From assembly GCF_027853915.1 (NCBI RefSeq), contig NZ_JAQGLA010000021.1, positions 27,298-91,297 of the forward strand: DNA of 64,000 bases, in the 5' to 3' direction. Every line of letters starts with the position of its first letter. Position 1 is the stretch's first letter. Shown in pieces: positions 17,472 through 25,183 of the stretch. The position numbers were made by a program, and so were the translations under genes. The stretch comes from Saccharopolyspora oryzae (GTDB taxonomy: Bacteria > Actinomycetota > Actinomycetes > Mycobacteriales > Pseudonocardiaceae). Below the pieces are notes generated by a model. It saw only the letters and a program-made list of their open reading frames with translations. It was not told the origin of the DNA and did no database searches.

Positions 17472-18298
17472 GCTTGACCTGCGGCAACGGAGCCCCTGAT
17501 GGTCTCGGCGAGTTCTTCGGCGAGTTCCGGGGTCGCCGCCACGACTCCGGACCAGCGGCGGCGGAGGTCCGGGTCGATCTCCAGGGGCCGGCCGTGGACG
17601 TCCAGGACCGCGCCGCCCGCTTCGGGGAGGACCACCATCGCTGCTGCCAGGTCGACGATCCGGTGAGTGTCGGAGTCCGCGTCCGCGAAGGCGTCCGTCG
17701 AACCCTCCGCGACCAGCATCGCTTCCAGGCACGACGTGGACAGGATGCGGACCCGCGCCGCGCGCTTGGTCACCCGCCACCACGCGTCCGCGCTGCGCTC
17801 GTGCGGCCGCAGCAGGCTGACCGCCGCGCCGTCCAGCTCGCGGCGACCGCTGGTGCGGAACTCCGCGCGCTGGCCCGAAACCGCGTGCCAGCACCGGCCG
17901 GTGTCCAGCCAGCAGGTCAGCGCCTCCACCGGCTTCCCGTCGACCGCGATCGCCCCGGCGAACGCCGAGAGCGGCACCCCGGCCGCGGCGTTGGCCGTGC
18001 CGTCCACCGGGTCGGCCACGAGCGTCATCGCCGAACCGTTGTCGACGAACCCGACCTCCTCGCTGAGCAGGTTGATCCGGTGCGCCTCGGCGACTTCCGC
18101 GATCGCGGCCTCCACCAGCAGGTCCAACCGCATCGACGCGGTGCCGTCCGCTCCGACCGACGACGTCTCGGCCAGCTGCGCCCGGTCGAACTGCGCGCGA
18201 GCGTCCCGGAAGGCCGCCGACGCCGCCTTGACCGCGCCGGCCAGCACCGCGTGCGCCGCGGTGGGGATCTCCGGATCCGGTACCGACCACCTGATCAC
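17465..18298 (-). CDS. Inositol monophosphatase-family protein in the phn operon
   Basis: 277 residues from GTG at 18298, which overlaps the phnM stop by 4 nt, so it belongs to the phn transcript. IMPase-type metal motifs are visible: SEEVGFV, DPVDGTAN and, near the C-terminus, DSDTHRIVDLAAA followed by PEAGG. The last motif departs from the usual W-D-x-A. Enzymes of this family remove phosphate from sugar or inositol monophosphates. Because no phnP or phnN is seen, it may process the ribose-phosphate product or a phosphonate-linked substrate; that is inference. It is last in the operon and ends inside a hairpin. Confidence 0.8.
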   Translation of the reverse strand: MIRWSVPDPEIPTAAHAVLAGAVKAASAAFRDARAQFDRAQLAETSSVGADGTASMRLDLLVEAAIAEVAEAHRINLLSEEVGFVDNGSAMTLVADPVDGTANAAAGVPLSAFAGAIAVDGKPVEALTCWLDTGRCWHAVSGQRAEFRTSGRRELDGAAVSLLRPHERSADAWWRVTKRAARVRILSTSCLEAMLVAEGSTDAFADADSDTHRIVDLAAAMVVLPEAGGAVLDVHGRPLEIDPDLRRRWSGVVAATPELAEELAETIRGSVAAGQAP

Positions 18299-19479
18299 TC
18301 CGCACCTCCCGGCAGGACCGCGCGGACCTGGGGCCAGGGGTTTCCCGGCGCGATGAGCGCCAGGTCCGCGAGCAAGCCCGGTTCGAGGCGGCCGCGGTCG
18401 GTCAGCCCCGCGACCTCGGCCGGACCCGAGGTCACCAGGCCGATCGCTGCGGGCAGGCCGAGGTCGCCGACCAGCCGGAACACCGCGCCCAGCAGGCCCG
18501 ACGGCAGGTAGTCCGAGGCCAGCGCCGTGACCAGACCGCGGGAAGCGAGTTCGCGGGCCGAGACGTTCCCGGCGTGCGAGTGTCCACGTAGGACGTTCGG
18601 GGCTCCGGCGACGACCGGCAAGCCGTGCTCGCGCGCTGCGACGGCCGCCGCCTCGGTGGTCGGGAACTCCGCCACCGCGCCGCCCCTGGTGCACAGGGCG
18701 CTGATCTCCGCGGCCGACTCCGGGTCGTGGCCGAGCAGCCGGATCCGCCCGGCGCGGGCGAGTCCGCCCAGCCAGGCCAGGTTCTCCTCGCGCACGTCCA
18801 GCAGCTCGCCGCGGTCGGCGATCATGTCGGTGACGTGCTGCTCGGCCTCGTCCGGTGTCATGCCGTCGGCGCCGACCAGGTAGCGCTCCATCTGCCGACG
18901 GTCGACGTACTGCCCGATGCCCGGCGTGTGGTCCTCGTGCGAGACCAGCACCGGCGTTTCCGCCGAATCGAGTTGCGCGGCAAGCGCTTTCGCGCCTTCT
19001 TCGGATCGCACGTCGAGGCGGTGCAGCACCCGGTGGTCCACCGGCCCGGTTCCCCTGGCGCGCACGGTCTCGCACAGCTCGGCCGCGCTCCCGACCGTCC
19101 GCTCCATCCCCCGCGACGTCTTGTGCTGGAACGCCGCGCCGTGGAACACCGTCGTGACCGCAGCCGCGCGCAGCTTGCCCTCCAGCGACAGCAACGCGAA
19201 GTCCCAAGGCAGCACGGCGGACGGCCGAGGCGCGCGTTCGCGCTCCAGAGCATCGCTGTGCACGTCGATCAGCCCAGGAATGCAGAGCAATCCGCCGCCG
19301 TCGACGTCGCACGACGCGCCCGCCGGGTGGTCCTCGACCGCCTCGATCCGCCCGTTGCGCACGACCACCCGACTGTCGTCGATGACCCGATCCGGCAGCA
19401 CGGCCCGCACGTGCCCGAGCACGTAGTCCCGCGGTGTCCTGGCCAGCGGCCAGCTCTGGATCTGAACTGCACTGCTCAT
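18295..19479 (-). CDS. phnM: Alpha-D-ribose 1-methylphosphonate 5-triphosphate diphosphatase
   Basis: 394 residues of the amidohydrolase superfamily. PhnM removes pyrophosphate from ribose 1-methylphosphonate 5-triphosphate, the step before C-P bond cleavage. The metal-site motif GLIDVHSDALE is near residues 56-66, and LVSHEDHTPG and the late SDYLPSGLL follow. The ATG at 19479 has GAAGGTGG about 7 bp upstream. It is separated from phnL by a 130-bp gap filled with two tandem hairpin repeats, and it is coupled by a GTGA overlap to the IMPase-like gene. Confidence 0.93.
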   Translation of the reverse strand: MSSAVQIQSWPLARTPRDYVLGHVRAVLPDRVIDDSRVVVRNGRIEAVEDHPAGASCDVDGGGLLCIPGLIDVHSDALERERAPRPSAVLPWDFALLSLEGKLRAAAVTTVFHGAAFQHKTSRGMERTVGSAAELCETVRARGTGPVDHRVLHRLDVRSEEGAKALAAQLDSAETPVLVSHEDHTPGIGQYVDRRQMERYLVGADGMTPDEAEQHVTDMIADRGELLDVREENLAWLGGLARAGRIRLLGHDPESAAEISALCTRGGAVAEFPTTEAAAVAAREHGLPVVAGAPNVLRGHSHAGNVSARELASRGLVTALASDYLPSGLLGAVFRLVGDLGLPAAIGLVTSGPAEVAGLTDRGRLEPGLLADLALIAPGNPWPQVRAVLPGGAE

Positions 19480-19495
19480 GCCGGAACCACCTTCC

Positions 19496-19600
19496 TCGTG
19501 AGTGCGAAGCCGTGCTGGAGCACTGCTGTGCACTCACGACCACCTGCACTCGCCCTCGTGAGCGCAAAGCCGTGCTGGAGCACTGCTATGCACTCACGAC
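19496..19600. repeat. Hairpin repeat family 1, two tandem copies
   Basis: Two units with an exact 60-bp period (19496-19540 and 19556-19600). Each has a stem of the TCGTGAGTGC/GCACTCACGA type and shares the inner block AGCCGTGCTGGAGCACTGCT. They match the loop layout of the copies at 5440 and 6518. A third partial right arm (GCACTCACG) follows and carries the TGA stop of phnL (19612-19610). The array sits between phnL and phnM and may lower expression of phnM and the IMPase-like gene. Confidence 0.75.
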
Positions 19601-19609
19601 CCCGTGCAC

Positions 19610-20338
19610 TCACGCCGCGAGCACCTCCTCTGCCGTTCCGGAGCGGACGATCCGGCCGTCGGCCATCTCCACCACGCGGGTCGCCAGGCGGCGGATCGCG
19701 TCGAGGTCGTGGAACACGGCCAGCACGGCCACCCCTTGATCGGTCAGCGACGCGATCAGCTCGAGCGCTCGTTCGCGGTTCTCCGGGTCCAGCGCCGAAA
19801 CCGGCTCGTCCAGCAGCAGCAACCGGGGCGGCCGGACAGTCCCGGCGGCGAGGTTGACCCGCTGCCGCTCCCCGCCCGACAGGACACCGCAGTCCACGTC
19901 CCACAGCGCCTCGTCCAGAGCCAGGCGGCGCAGCGACTCGGCAGCCGCGTCCCGCGCCTCGGCCCGGTCCAGCCCGCGGCGGCGGGCCGCCGTCGCGACC
20001 ACCTCCAGCGGCCCGGTGCGCGGCGGCGCGGAGAGGAACTGCGAGACGTAGCCGAGCTGCCGGCCCCGCAGGCGGGCCAGGGTGCGGTCCGGCAGGCCGA
20101 CGAGGTCGACCGGCCCGTCGTCGGTGTGCAGCACCACCGAACCGGCGTCCGGCAGGTAGCTGCGCTGGGTGCAGCGCAGCAGGCTGGACTTGCCCGCTCC
20201 GCTCGGTCCGGCGATCGCCACGTGCTCTCCCGCGCGCACGTCGAGGTCGACGCCGCGCAGCGAGACCACCGTGCGGCCGTCGATGGTGTGCAGGGTGAAG
20301 GTCTTGCGCAGATCTCGGACGGTCAGCACTGGATCCAC
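19610..20338 (-). CDS. phnL: C-P lyase ABC-type subunit PhnL
   Basis: 242 residues. Walker A GPSGAGKS is at 44-51, the ABC signature is LSGGERQRV, Walker B is LLLLDEPVSALD and the switch histidine is in VFHDLD. PhnL is an ABC-type ATPase that works with the C-P lyase core, not a transporter. The insertion between Walker A and the signature (YVSQFLSAPPRTGPLEVV) is typical of PhnL. The start is GTG, 7 bp after the phnJK stop, with GGAGG inside the end of that gene. The start lies within a TCCACTGTGGA palindrome. Confidence 0.93.
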   Translation of the reverse strand: MDPVLTVRDLRKTFTLHTIDGRTVVSLRGVDLDVRAGEHVAIAGPSGAGKSSLLRCTQRSYLPDAGSVVLHTDDGPVDLVGLPDRTLARLRGRQLGYVSQFLSAPPRTGPLEVVATAARRRGLDRAEARDAAAESLRRLALDEALWDVDCGVLSGGERQRVNLAAGTVRPPRLLLLDEPVSALDPENRERALELIASLTDQGVAVLAVFHDLDAIRRLATRVVEMADGRIVRSGTAEEVLAA

Positions 20339-20345
20339 TGTGGAC

Positions 20346-22124
20346 TCACCTCCGGGCGGCCGCGACGAGCCGCTGGGTGTAGGGGTGGTGCGGGTCGGCG
20401 AACAGCTGGTCGGTGAGGCCCCGCTCGACGACCCTGCCGAGCTGCATCACCAGGCTCCGATCGGTCAGCGCCTCGATCACCGCGAAGTCGTGGCTGACCA
20501 CCACCGCCGCGATGTCGCGCTCGTCGAGCAGCCCGCGCAGCAGGTCCAGGACCCCGGCGGCCACCGAGGCGTCCAGGCCGGTGGTCGGTTCGTCGAGCAG
20601 CAGCACCGGCGGTTCGGTGGCCAAGGCCTTGGCGATCTGCACGCGCTGGCGCATGCCGCCGGAGAAGGTGGCGACGGGGTCGTCCATCCGGGACAGCGGC
20701 ACTTCCACCCGGTCGAGCAGCTCAGCGGCCCGCTTGCGGATAGCGCGGTAGCCGCGCCAGCCCGCGGCGGTCAGCCGCTCGGCGACGTTGCCGCCCGCGG
20801 TGACGCGCAGGTCCAGGCCGGCGGCCGGGTCCTGGTAGACCACGGCCATGGTGTCCACCCGCAGCTTCCGCCGCTGCGCGGAGTCCATCCGCAGGAGATC
20901 CGTCGCCCCGCCGTCGACCCCGGCCAGGTGGACGCTGCCGCTGGTCGCGGGCTCGTCGCCGATGACGCAGCGCAGCGCGGTCGACTTGCCCGACCCCGAC
21001 TCGCCGATGATGCCGAGCGCCTCGCCCGGCGCGACGTCGAAGGAGACGTCCCAGGCCGCGACCACCGCGCCGGTGCTCGGGCTGATCGCGGTGCCGTGCT
21101 CCGGCCCGGTCCCGGCCACGGCATTCGCGCCGCCCGGGCCGTAGACGCGACCGATGCCCTCGACCTTCAGCGTCCACTCTGGACCGTCGACCGGGCGGGA
21201 CAGCTCGACGACCTCCACCGGGCGCCGGTCCACCTCCGGCAGCAGCTCGGCGGGCAGCCGGTGCCCCGCCACATCGGCGTCGCCGGCCTCGACGCGGGAG
21301 CACCAGTCCGAGTCGCTGCACACGTACTCGCCCTCGCCGCCGTCGACCAGGAAGCTCGTGGTGGAGCCGCAGTACTTGCAGCTCGCACCCGGCACCTGCT
21401 CGACCTCGAACGGGATGTCGTCGAAGGTCAGCGGCACGACGTCGGTGTGCGGCGGGATCGCGTAGATCCGCTTCTCCCGGCCCGCGCCGTAGAGGTTGAG
21501 GTGCTCGCACTGGTGCAGCTTGGGCACGTCCCAGCGCGGGACCGGGCTGGTGGCCAGCACGTACCTGCCGTCCACCAGGACCGGGTAGCCGGTGGACTTG
21601 GTGATCACGCCGTTGCGGACCATGTCCTCGTACAAGCTCACCCACATCGCCGAGTAGTCGTTCTCGGCGTGCATCCGGGCGCACTCCACGACGGACTTCT
21701 GCACGCCGCGCAGCGGTTCCGGCACCGGCACCTGGTAGACCAGCACGTGCTGCCGGGTCAGCCTCTCCTCCGGAACCCGGTGCCGGGTCTGGATGACCGT
21801 CGCCTCGCGGGTGTCCGTGCTGGCCGAGCAGCCGGTGGTCGAGGAGATCATCCGGCGCAGGTTGACAGCGTTGACCCCGCCGTCGTCGCCCTGGTCGATC
21901 ACCTTCACCACGTCCGGCTCGCCGATGACGGCCAGCGTCACCTGCAGCCCGCCGGAACCCCAGCCGCGGGCCACCGGCATCTCCCGGGAGCCGAACGGCA
22001 CCTGGTAGCCGGGCACGCACACCGCCACCAGCGCGGCCCGGCGGATCTCGCGCTTGGCGCCTTCGTCGAGGATCCCGGCGGCGTTCTCGTCGTCCGCCAG
22101 CAGATCCCGCACCGCGGTGCTCAT
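20346..22124 (-). CDS. phnJK: Fusion of C-P lyase PhnJ and ABC-type PhnK
   Basis: 592 residues in one uninterrupted frame. Residues 1-280 are PhnJ, the radical-SAM enzyme that breaks the C-P bond: the glycyl-radical site is Gly39 (CVPGYQVPFG) and the cysteine set is Cys249, Cys252, Cys269 and Cys275, with the spacing known for E. coli PhnJ. A linker of about 35 residues (280-315) leads into PhnK: Walker A GESGSGKST at 374-382, signature FSGGMRQRV, Walker B VLLLDEPTTGLD and a switch His in VVSHDF. In E. coli these are separate proteins, and PhnK docks on PhnJ in the core complex. The ATG overlaps the phnI stop (ATGA). Confidence 0.93.
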   Translation of the reverse strand: MSTAVRDLLADDENAAGILDEGAKREIRRAALVAVCVPGYQVPFGSREMPVARGWGSGGLQVTLAVIGEPDVVKVIDQGDDGGVNAVNLRRMISSTTGCSASTDTREATVIQTRHRVPEERLTRQHVLVYQVPVPEPLRGVQKSVVECARMHAENDYSAMWVSLYEDMVRNGVITKSTGYPVLVDGRYVLATSPVPRWDVPKLHQCEHLNLYGAGREKRIYAIPPHTDVVPLTFDDIPFEVEQVPGASCKYCGSTTSFLVDGGEGEYVCSDSDWCSRVEAGDADVAGHRLPAELLPEVDRRPVEVVELSRPVDGPEWTLKVEGIGRVYGPGGANAVAGTGPEHGTAISPSTGAVVAAWDVSFDVAPGEALGIIGESGSGKSTALRCVIGDEPATSGSVHLAGVDGGATDLLRMDSAQRRKLRVDTMAVVYQDPAAGLDLRVTAGGNVAERLTAAGWRGYRAIRKRAAELLDRVEVPLSRMDDPVATFSGGMRQRVQIAKALATEPPVLLLDEPTTGLDASVAAGVLDLLRGLLDERDIAAVVVSHDFAVIEALTDRSLVMQLGRVVERGLTDQLFADPHHPYTQRLVAAARR

Positions 22125-23230
22125 CGGCACTCCTCCCCGAACGGCTCCGGCACGCGCGGCTCGGTCGAGCCGCGCGCTTCGCGCCGGGCGAGCTTGCGGT
22201 CCACCATGGACCGGAACGTCACGTAGTGCGGCAGCTTGAGGTGCTCCAGGAAGCCGCCGGAGTCCAGCCCGTCGGTGGTGAGCAGCAGCAGCTGCTCCAG
22301 CGGGCTGCCCTCGTCGGCGCGGCGCCAGGCGATGTCCAGGTTCGCCATCGCGATCGCCTTGCGCTCGTTGTGCCCGAAGCAGAGCCCGTACCCGACGTCG
22401 AAGCGGGTGCGGTCCTCCTCCGCGCCGTCGAGGTCCTCGATGCCTTCCACCTCGGTCACCCGGATCTCCCCGATCTCCACCGGGTTCCCGGTGTGCGGGT
22501 GGGCGATCCGCAGCGGGACGCGGCCGTGCCGGGTGTCGCCGAGGGTGATCTCGTGGACGTCGCCGTCCGGGCCGAGGATCGAGCGGTACCACAGCCCGAC
22601 CAGCGCGCCGGTTTCGGCGCGGGCCATGCTGGACAGCACGGCCGACCGCGGGGCCGGCGGGCGGGCGGCGCGGCGGGTGATGTCGAACGGTTCCGGGTCC
22701 TCGGCTGGTTCGCCGTGCTCGACGACCAGGTCCAGGTCGCGCAGCAACTGGTAGAAGCGGCGCGGGTGCCGTTGCTCGGACGTCCGGTCGGCGCATTCGT
22801 CCACAGTGGATTGTTCGGGTTCCGGGCGGTTCTCCGGTCGTTCCAGCAGACGACCCGTGTAGTCGGTGGTGCGGCCGAGCAGCTGCGGGCCGTCCGGGGT
22901 GCGGTTGGCCGGGACGATCCGGCGCAGCACCACCATCTCGTCGGTGTCGACGGGCTCGGTGACCGCCAGCCGCGGCAACGTCGAGCGGTGCGCCCGGACC
23001 AGGTGCGCCGCTTCCAGCACATCGCCCTCCGCCTGGCGGAACGCGTGCGCGGCGGTCGGCGCGTGGTAGAGCCCGGCCTCGCCCATGATCCGGTCGACGG
23101 CCAGCCGGAAGCGCAGGACGATCTGCTCGGTGCTGGCCCACTCCGCCGGCGCGTGGTCGCGCGAGCGGCGCACCAGTCTTTCGGCGGCGAGGATGGCTTC
23201 CATCCCACCGCGCACTCCGGAATATCCCAT
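22121..23230 (-). CDS. phnI: Phosphonate C-P lyase core subunit PhnI
   Basis: 369 residues, slightly longer than E. coli PhnI. With PhnG, PhnH and PhnL it joins the phosphonate to ribose triphosphate in place of adenine. The start MGYSGVRGGMEAI, the central GRVPLRIAHPHTG and the C-terminal FLEHLKLPHYVTFRSMVDRKL are PhnI family segments. A poorly conserved, charged stretch (ERPENRPEPEQST, about residues 130-150) looks like an insertion. ATG at 23230 overlaps the phnH stop by one base (TGATG). Confidence 0.93.
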   Translation of the reverse strand: MGYSGVRGGMEAILAAERLVRRSRDHAPAEWASTEQIVLRFRLAVDRIMGEAGLYHAPTAAHAFRQAEGDVLEAAHLVRAHRSTLPRLAVTEPVDTDEMVVLRRIVPANRTPDGPQLLGRTTDYTGRLLERPENRPEPEQSTVDECADRTSEQRHPRRFYQLLRDLDLVVEHGEPAEDPEPFDITRRAARPPAPRSAVLSSMARAETGALVGLWYRSILGPDGDVHEITLGDTRHGRVPLRIAHPHTGNPVEIGEIRVTEVEGIEDLDGAEEDRTRFDVGYGLCFGHNERKAIAMANLDIAWRRADEGSPLEQLLLLTTDGLDSGGFLEHLKLPHYVTFRSMVDRKLARREARGSTEPRVPEPFGEECR

Positions 23231-23808
23231 CAAGCACCTTCCTCGACTCGGGTGGAACGCGGCAGCCCGACGACCTCGCCGCCCGGCCCCACCAGCAGCA
23301 GGTCGAACCCGGCGGGGAAGGCGATCAGGGCGCGCCGCTGCGCGGCGAAGTCCGCGGGCAACCCGGACACCCGCAGCTCGCGGCGCCCCGGCACCCCGGG
23401 CCCGGACAGCCGCAGCAGCGGCCCGTCCTCGAACCCCCGCACTGCCAGGGCGATCAGCGCAGCCTCCTCCGGCGCACCGGCGCTCCCGACGCGGAATCCC
23501 GCCAGGTCGTCGACCGGATCGAGCAGCGCAACCAGGCGTGCCTCGGCGCGCTCGACGATCGGCGCGGAGGTCCGGGTGCGCACGAGATCGGCCCAGCCGT
23601 CGACGTGCACCGGAGTCTCGAGATCAGCCAGCGCCAACACCGGCAACAACGCCGCCGGGACTCGGGGTTCCGCAATTTCAATGGAATTTCGAGGTCCGAT
23701 TTCCATTGAATTTGCGGGGAACCGGAGCACCTCGCCAGGTCGGGAGAGGGCGTCCAGCACCGTTCGGAACACCTGTTGCGCCTGCTGGGGCGCCAAGGAC
23801 GCGGTCAT
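23230..23808 (-). CDS. phnH: Phosphonate C-P lyase core subunit PhnH
   Basis: 192 residues. PhnH is a structural subunit of the C-P lyase core. Family segments are QQVFRTVLDALSRPGEV, LPVLALADLETPV, LRLSGPGV and the C-terminal FPAGFDLLLVGPGG ... LPRSTRVE. Between the second helix and the first strand it carries NSMEIGPRNSIEIAE, encoded by an AT-rich near-palindrome that also occurs outside genes in this window, so part of the coding sequence appears to derive from a repeat. It overlaps phnG by one base. Confidence 0.9.
   Translation of the reverse strand: MTASLAPQQAQQVFRTVLDALSRPGEVLRFPANSMEIGPRNSIEIAEPRVPAALLPVLALADLETPVHVDGWADLVRTRTSAPIVERAEARLVALLDPVDDLAGFRVGSAGAPEEAALIALAVRGFEDGPLLRLSGPGVPGRRELRVSGLPADFAAQRRALIAFPAGFDLLLVGPGGEVVGLPRSTRVEEGA
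23671..23716. repeat. AT-rich near-palindrome inside phnH
   Basis: Two 21-bp arms around a short centre: CGCAATTTCAATGGAATTTCG (first 20 shown as CGCAATTTCAATGGAATTTC) at 23671-23691 and an imperfect complement ending in AATTTGCG at 23696-23716. In the phnH frame the two arms encode NSMEI and NSIEI. The same half-sites occur at 27431-27448 and 27709-27726 outside genes. An in-frame insertion of a dispersed repeat is the simplest reading. Confidence 0.65.
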
Positions 23809-24224
23809 CACAGTTCCTCGAATTCGACGATCGTCGGGGCCAGCTCGGCCCACTCGGCGTGCTCGGCCGCGCGCTGTCTCTCCGCGACCCGCGCGCAGAG
23901 CTCGTCGACCTCGGCCTCGGCCCGTCCGGCCTCCACCGCGGCGTCCAAGATCGCTGCGGCCAGTGCGGCAGCCCGGTCGTCGCCGAGCCGCATCGACCAG
24001 CCCCGCGATCCGTCCAGCTCCACCTCGGCGCGGCAGGCGAGCACGTCGCCGAGCAGGAACCGGTCCCGCACGATGGGCTCCCTCACCTGCACCGACACGC
24101 AACCGACCTCCGGTGCCACCAGCACCGTCGGCGCCGGGCCGGCGGCCAGGCAGGCGTCGGCCAGCTCGATCAGCTCGTCCGGTTCGGCGACCGCGAGCAA
24201 CGCGGTCCGCTGTTCCCTGTTCAC
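23808..24224 (-). CDS. phnG: Phosphonate C-P lyase core subunit PhnG
   Basis: 138 residues, near the usual 150. PhnG is a core subunit next to PhnI and PhnH. Matching segments are REQRTALLAVAEPDELIELAD, GCVSVQVREPIVRDRFLLGDVLACRAEVEL and the C-terminal helix. GTG at 24224 overlaps the stop of the GntR regulator by 4 nt (GTGA). Confidence 0.9.
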   Translation of the reverse strand: MNREQRTALLAVAEPDELIELADACLAAGPAPTVLVAPEVGCVSVQVREPIVRDRFLLGDVLACRAEVELDGSRGWSMRLGDDRAAALAAAILDAAVEAGRAEAEVDELCARVAERQRAAEHAEWAELAPTIVEFEEL

Positions 24225-24952
24225 TCGTCCTCCGGTTGGTACGGCCCGTCCATCTCGACGACGATCCGGGCGGAATCCGGGCGCGACCACGAGCGGCTGC
24301 ACAGCACCGGCCGACCGCTGCCCGCGTCCCGGCTGACGCTCTCCACCAGCCACACCGGCCGGCCGGACTCGATCTCCAGCCCGGCCACCACGTCCGGTCC
24401 GGGCAGCGCGTAGCTGACCCGGCACCAGGAGCGGACCGGCTGCACGCGGCTCATCTGGCGCAGGATCGCGTCGACCGACTCGACCCGGTGCACGGCGATG
24501 TCGAGGTCGGCCAGCACGTCGGCCGGGATCCACTCGTTGGACCAGCCGTGCAGCAGGTCGTCCACGTGGTACTGGCGGATCAGCAGGCTGGCGTCGCTGC
24601 CGACCGGCCGCTCCAGCCGTTCCGCCTCCTCGGCGGGCAGCGGCGCGCGCCGCACGTCCCGCACCACCGAGCGCGGCTCGGCCCCGGCCTCGCGCACCGT
24701 CTGGTGCCACGACGGCGCCCGGCGCTGTGAGATCACGTAGTCGATGCGCTTGTTCACGAACGTCCCGGACCCGCGCACCCGACGCACCAGCAGCCGCTTC
24801 TCCAGCTCCTGCACGGCGGCCCGGGCCGCCGCCCGGCCCACTTCGAACCGCGCGGCGATCTCGTGCTCACCGGCGATCCGGGTGCCCGCCGGCAGCCCGG
24901 CGAGTTCGGCGGCGAGCACATCGGCCATTTCCACGTACCGGCTCCTGACCAC
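24221..24952 (-). CDS. phnF: GntR/HutC-family regulator of the phn operon (PhnF-like)
   Basis: About 243 residues. An N-terminal winged helix (ADVLAAELAGLPAGTRIAGEHEIAARFEVGRAAARAAVQELEKRLLVRRVRGSGTF) is followed by a UTRA ligand domain. It is coupled by overlap to phnG and precedes the whole C-P lyase operon, as PhnF does in other bacteria. It probably binds the promoter upstream of itself or phnD. The start is uncertain: GTG at 24952 keeps the conserved R-Y before the first helix but has no ribosome site, whereas GTG at 24934 has AGGAG 7 bp upstream and would remove it. Confidence 0.85.
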   Translation of the reverse strand: MVRSRYVEMADVLAAELAGLPAGTRIAGEHEIAARFEVGRAAARAAVQELEKRLLVRRVRGSGTFVNKRIDYVISQRRAPSWHQTVREAGAEPRSVVRDVRRAPLPAEEAERLERPVGSDASLLIRQYHVDDLLHGWSNEWIPADVLADLDIAVHRVESVDAILRQMSRVQPVRSWCRVSYALPGPDVVAGLEIESGRPVWLVESVSRDAGSGRPVLCSRSWSRPDSARIVVEMDGPYQPEDE

Positions 24953-25070
24953 GGCAGGAAGCCTGCGCGCCCGGCTTGTCCGGACAACTTCGGTCAACCC
25001 AACGCCGAGGACCGCGCAGGTGAACACCCCGCCCACTTGTCACAAAGTCCGCGTTTCCGCAGGTGAGAAC

Positions 25071-25114
25071 CCGTGAGCACTTTGAGTCGCTATAGCAACC
25101 CAAAGTGCTCACGG
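25071..25114. repeat. Hairpin repeat family 2, copy b
   Basis: A 14-bp perfect stem (CCGTGAGCACTTTG at 25071-25084 with 25101-25114) and a loop containing GCTATAGC. It sits between phnD and phnF and may end or attenuate read-through from phnD. Stem bases differ from copies a and c but remain paired. Confidence 0.8.
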
Positions 25115-25137
25115 GACCTGACCAGCAGAAACACAGC

Positions 25138-25171
25138 GGGGACCGCAGTTTCAATTGAAACTGCGGTCCCC
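25138..25171. repeat. 34-bp perfect palindrome downstream of phnD
   Basis: GGGGACCGCAGTTTCAA (25138-25154) is followed directly by its exact complement (25155-25171). The core CAGTTTCAATTGAAACTG recurs twice at 63898-63956. It begins 12 bp after the phnD stop codon in the direction of phnD transcription, so it is a likely terminator, placed before hairpin copy b. Confidence 0.8.
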
Positions 25172-25183
25172 AGCCAGGGCCGA

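Noticed and set aside
19496..19612. CRISPR array
   Set aside because: Only two full units, each internally palindromic over its whole length, with short near-identical spacers and no cas genes.
20346..23237. A 963-codon frame extending phnJK upstream through phnI
   Set aside because: The extension is antisense-like Arg/Pro/Ala-rich sequence in another frame of phnI, which itself is a clear PhnI. The ATG at 22124 with an ATGA overlap is the real start.
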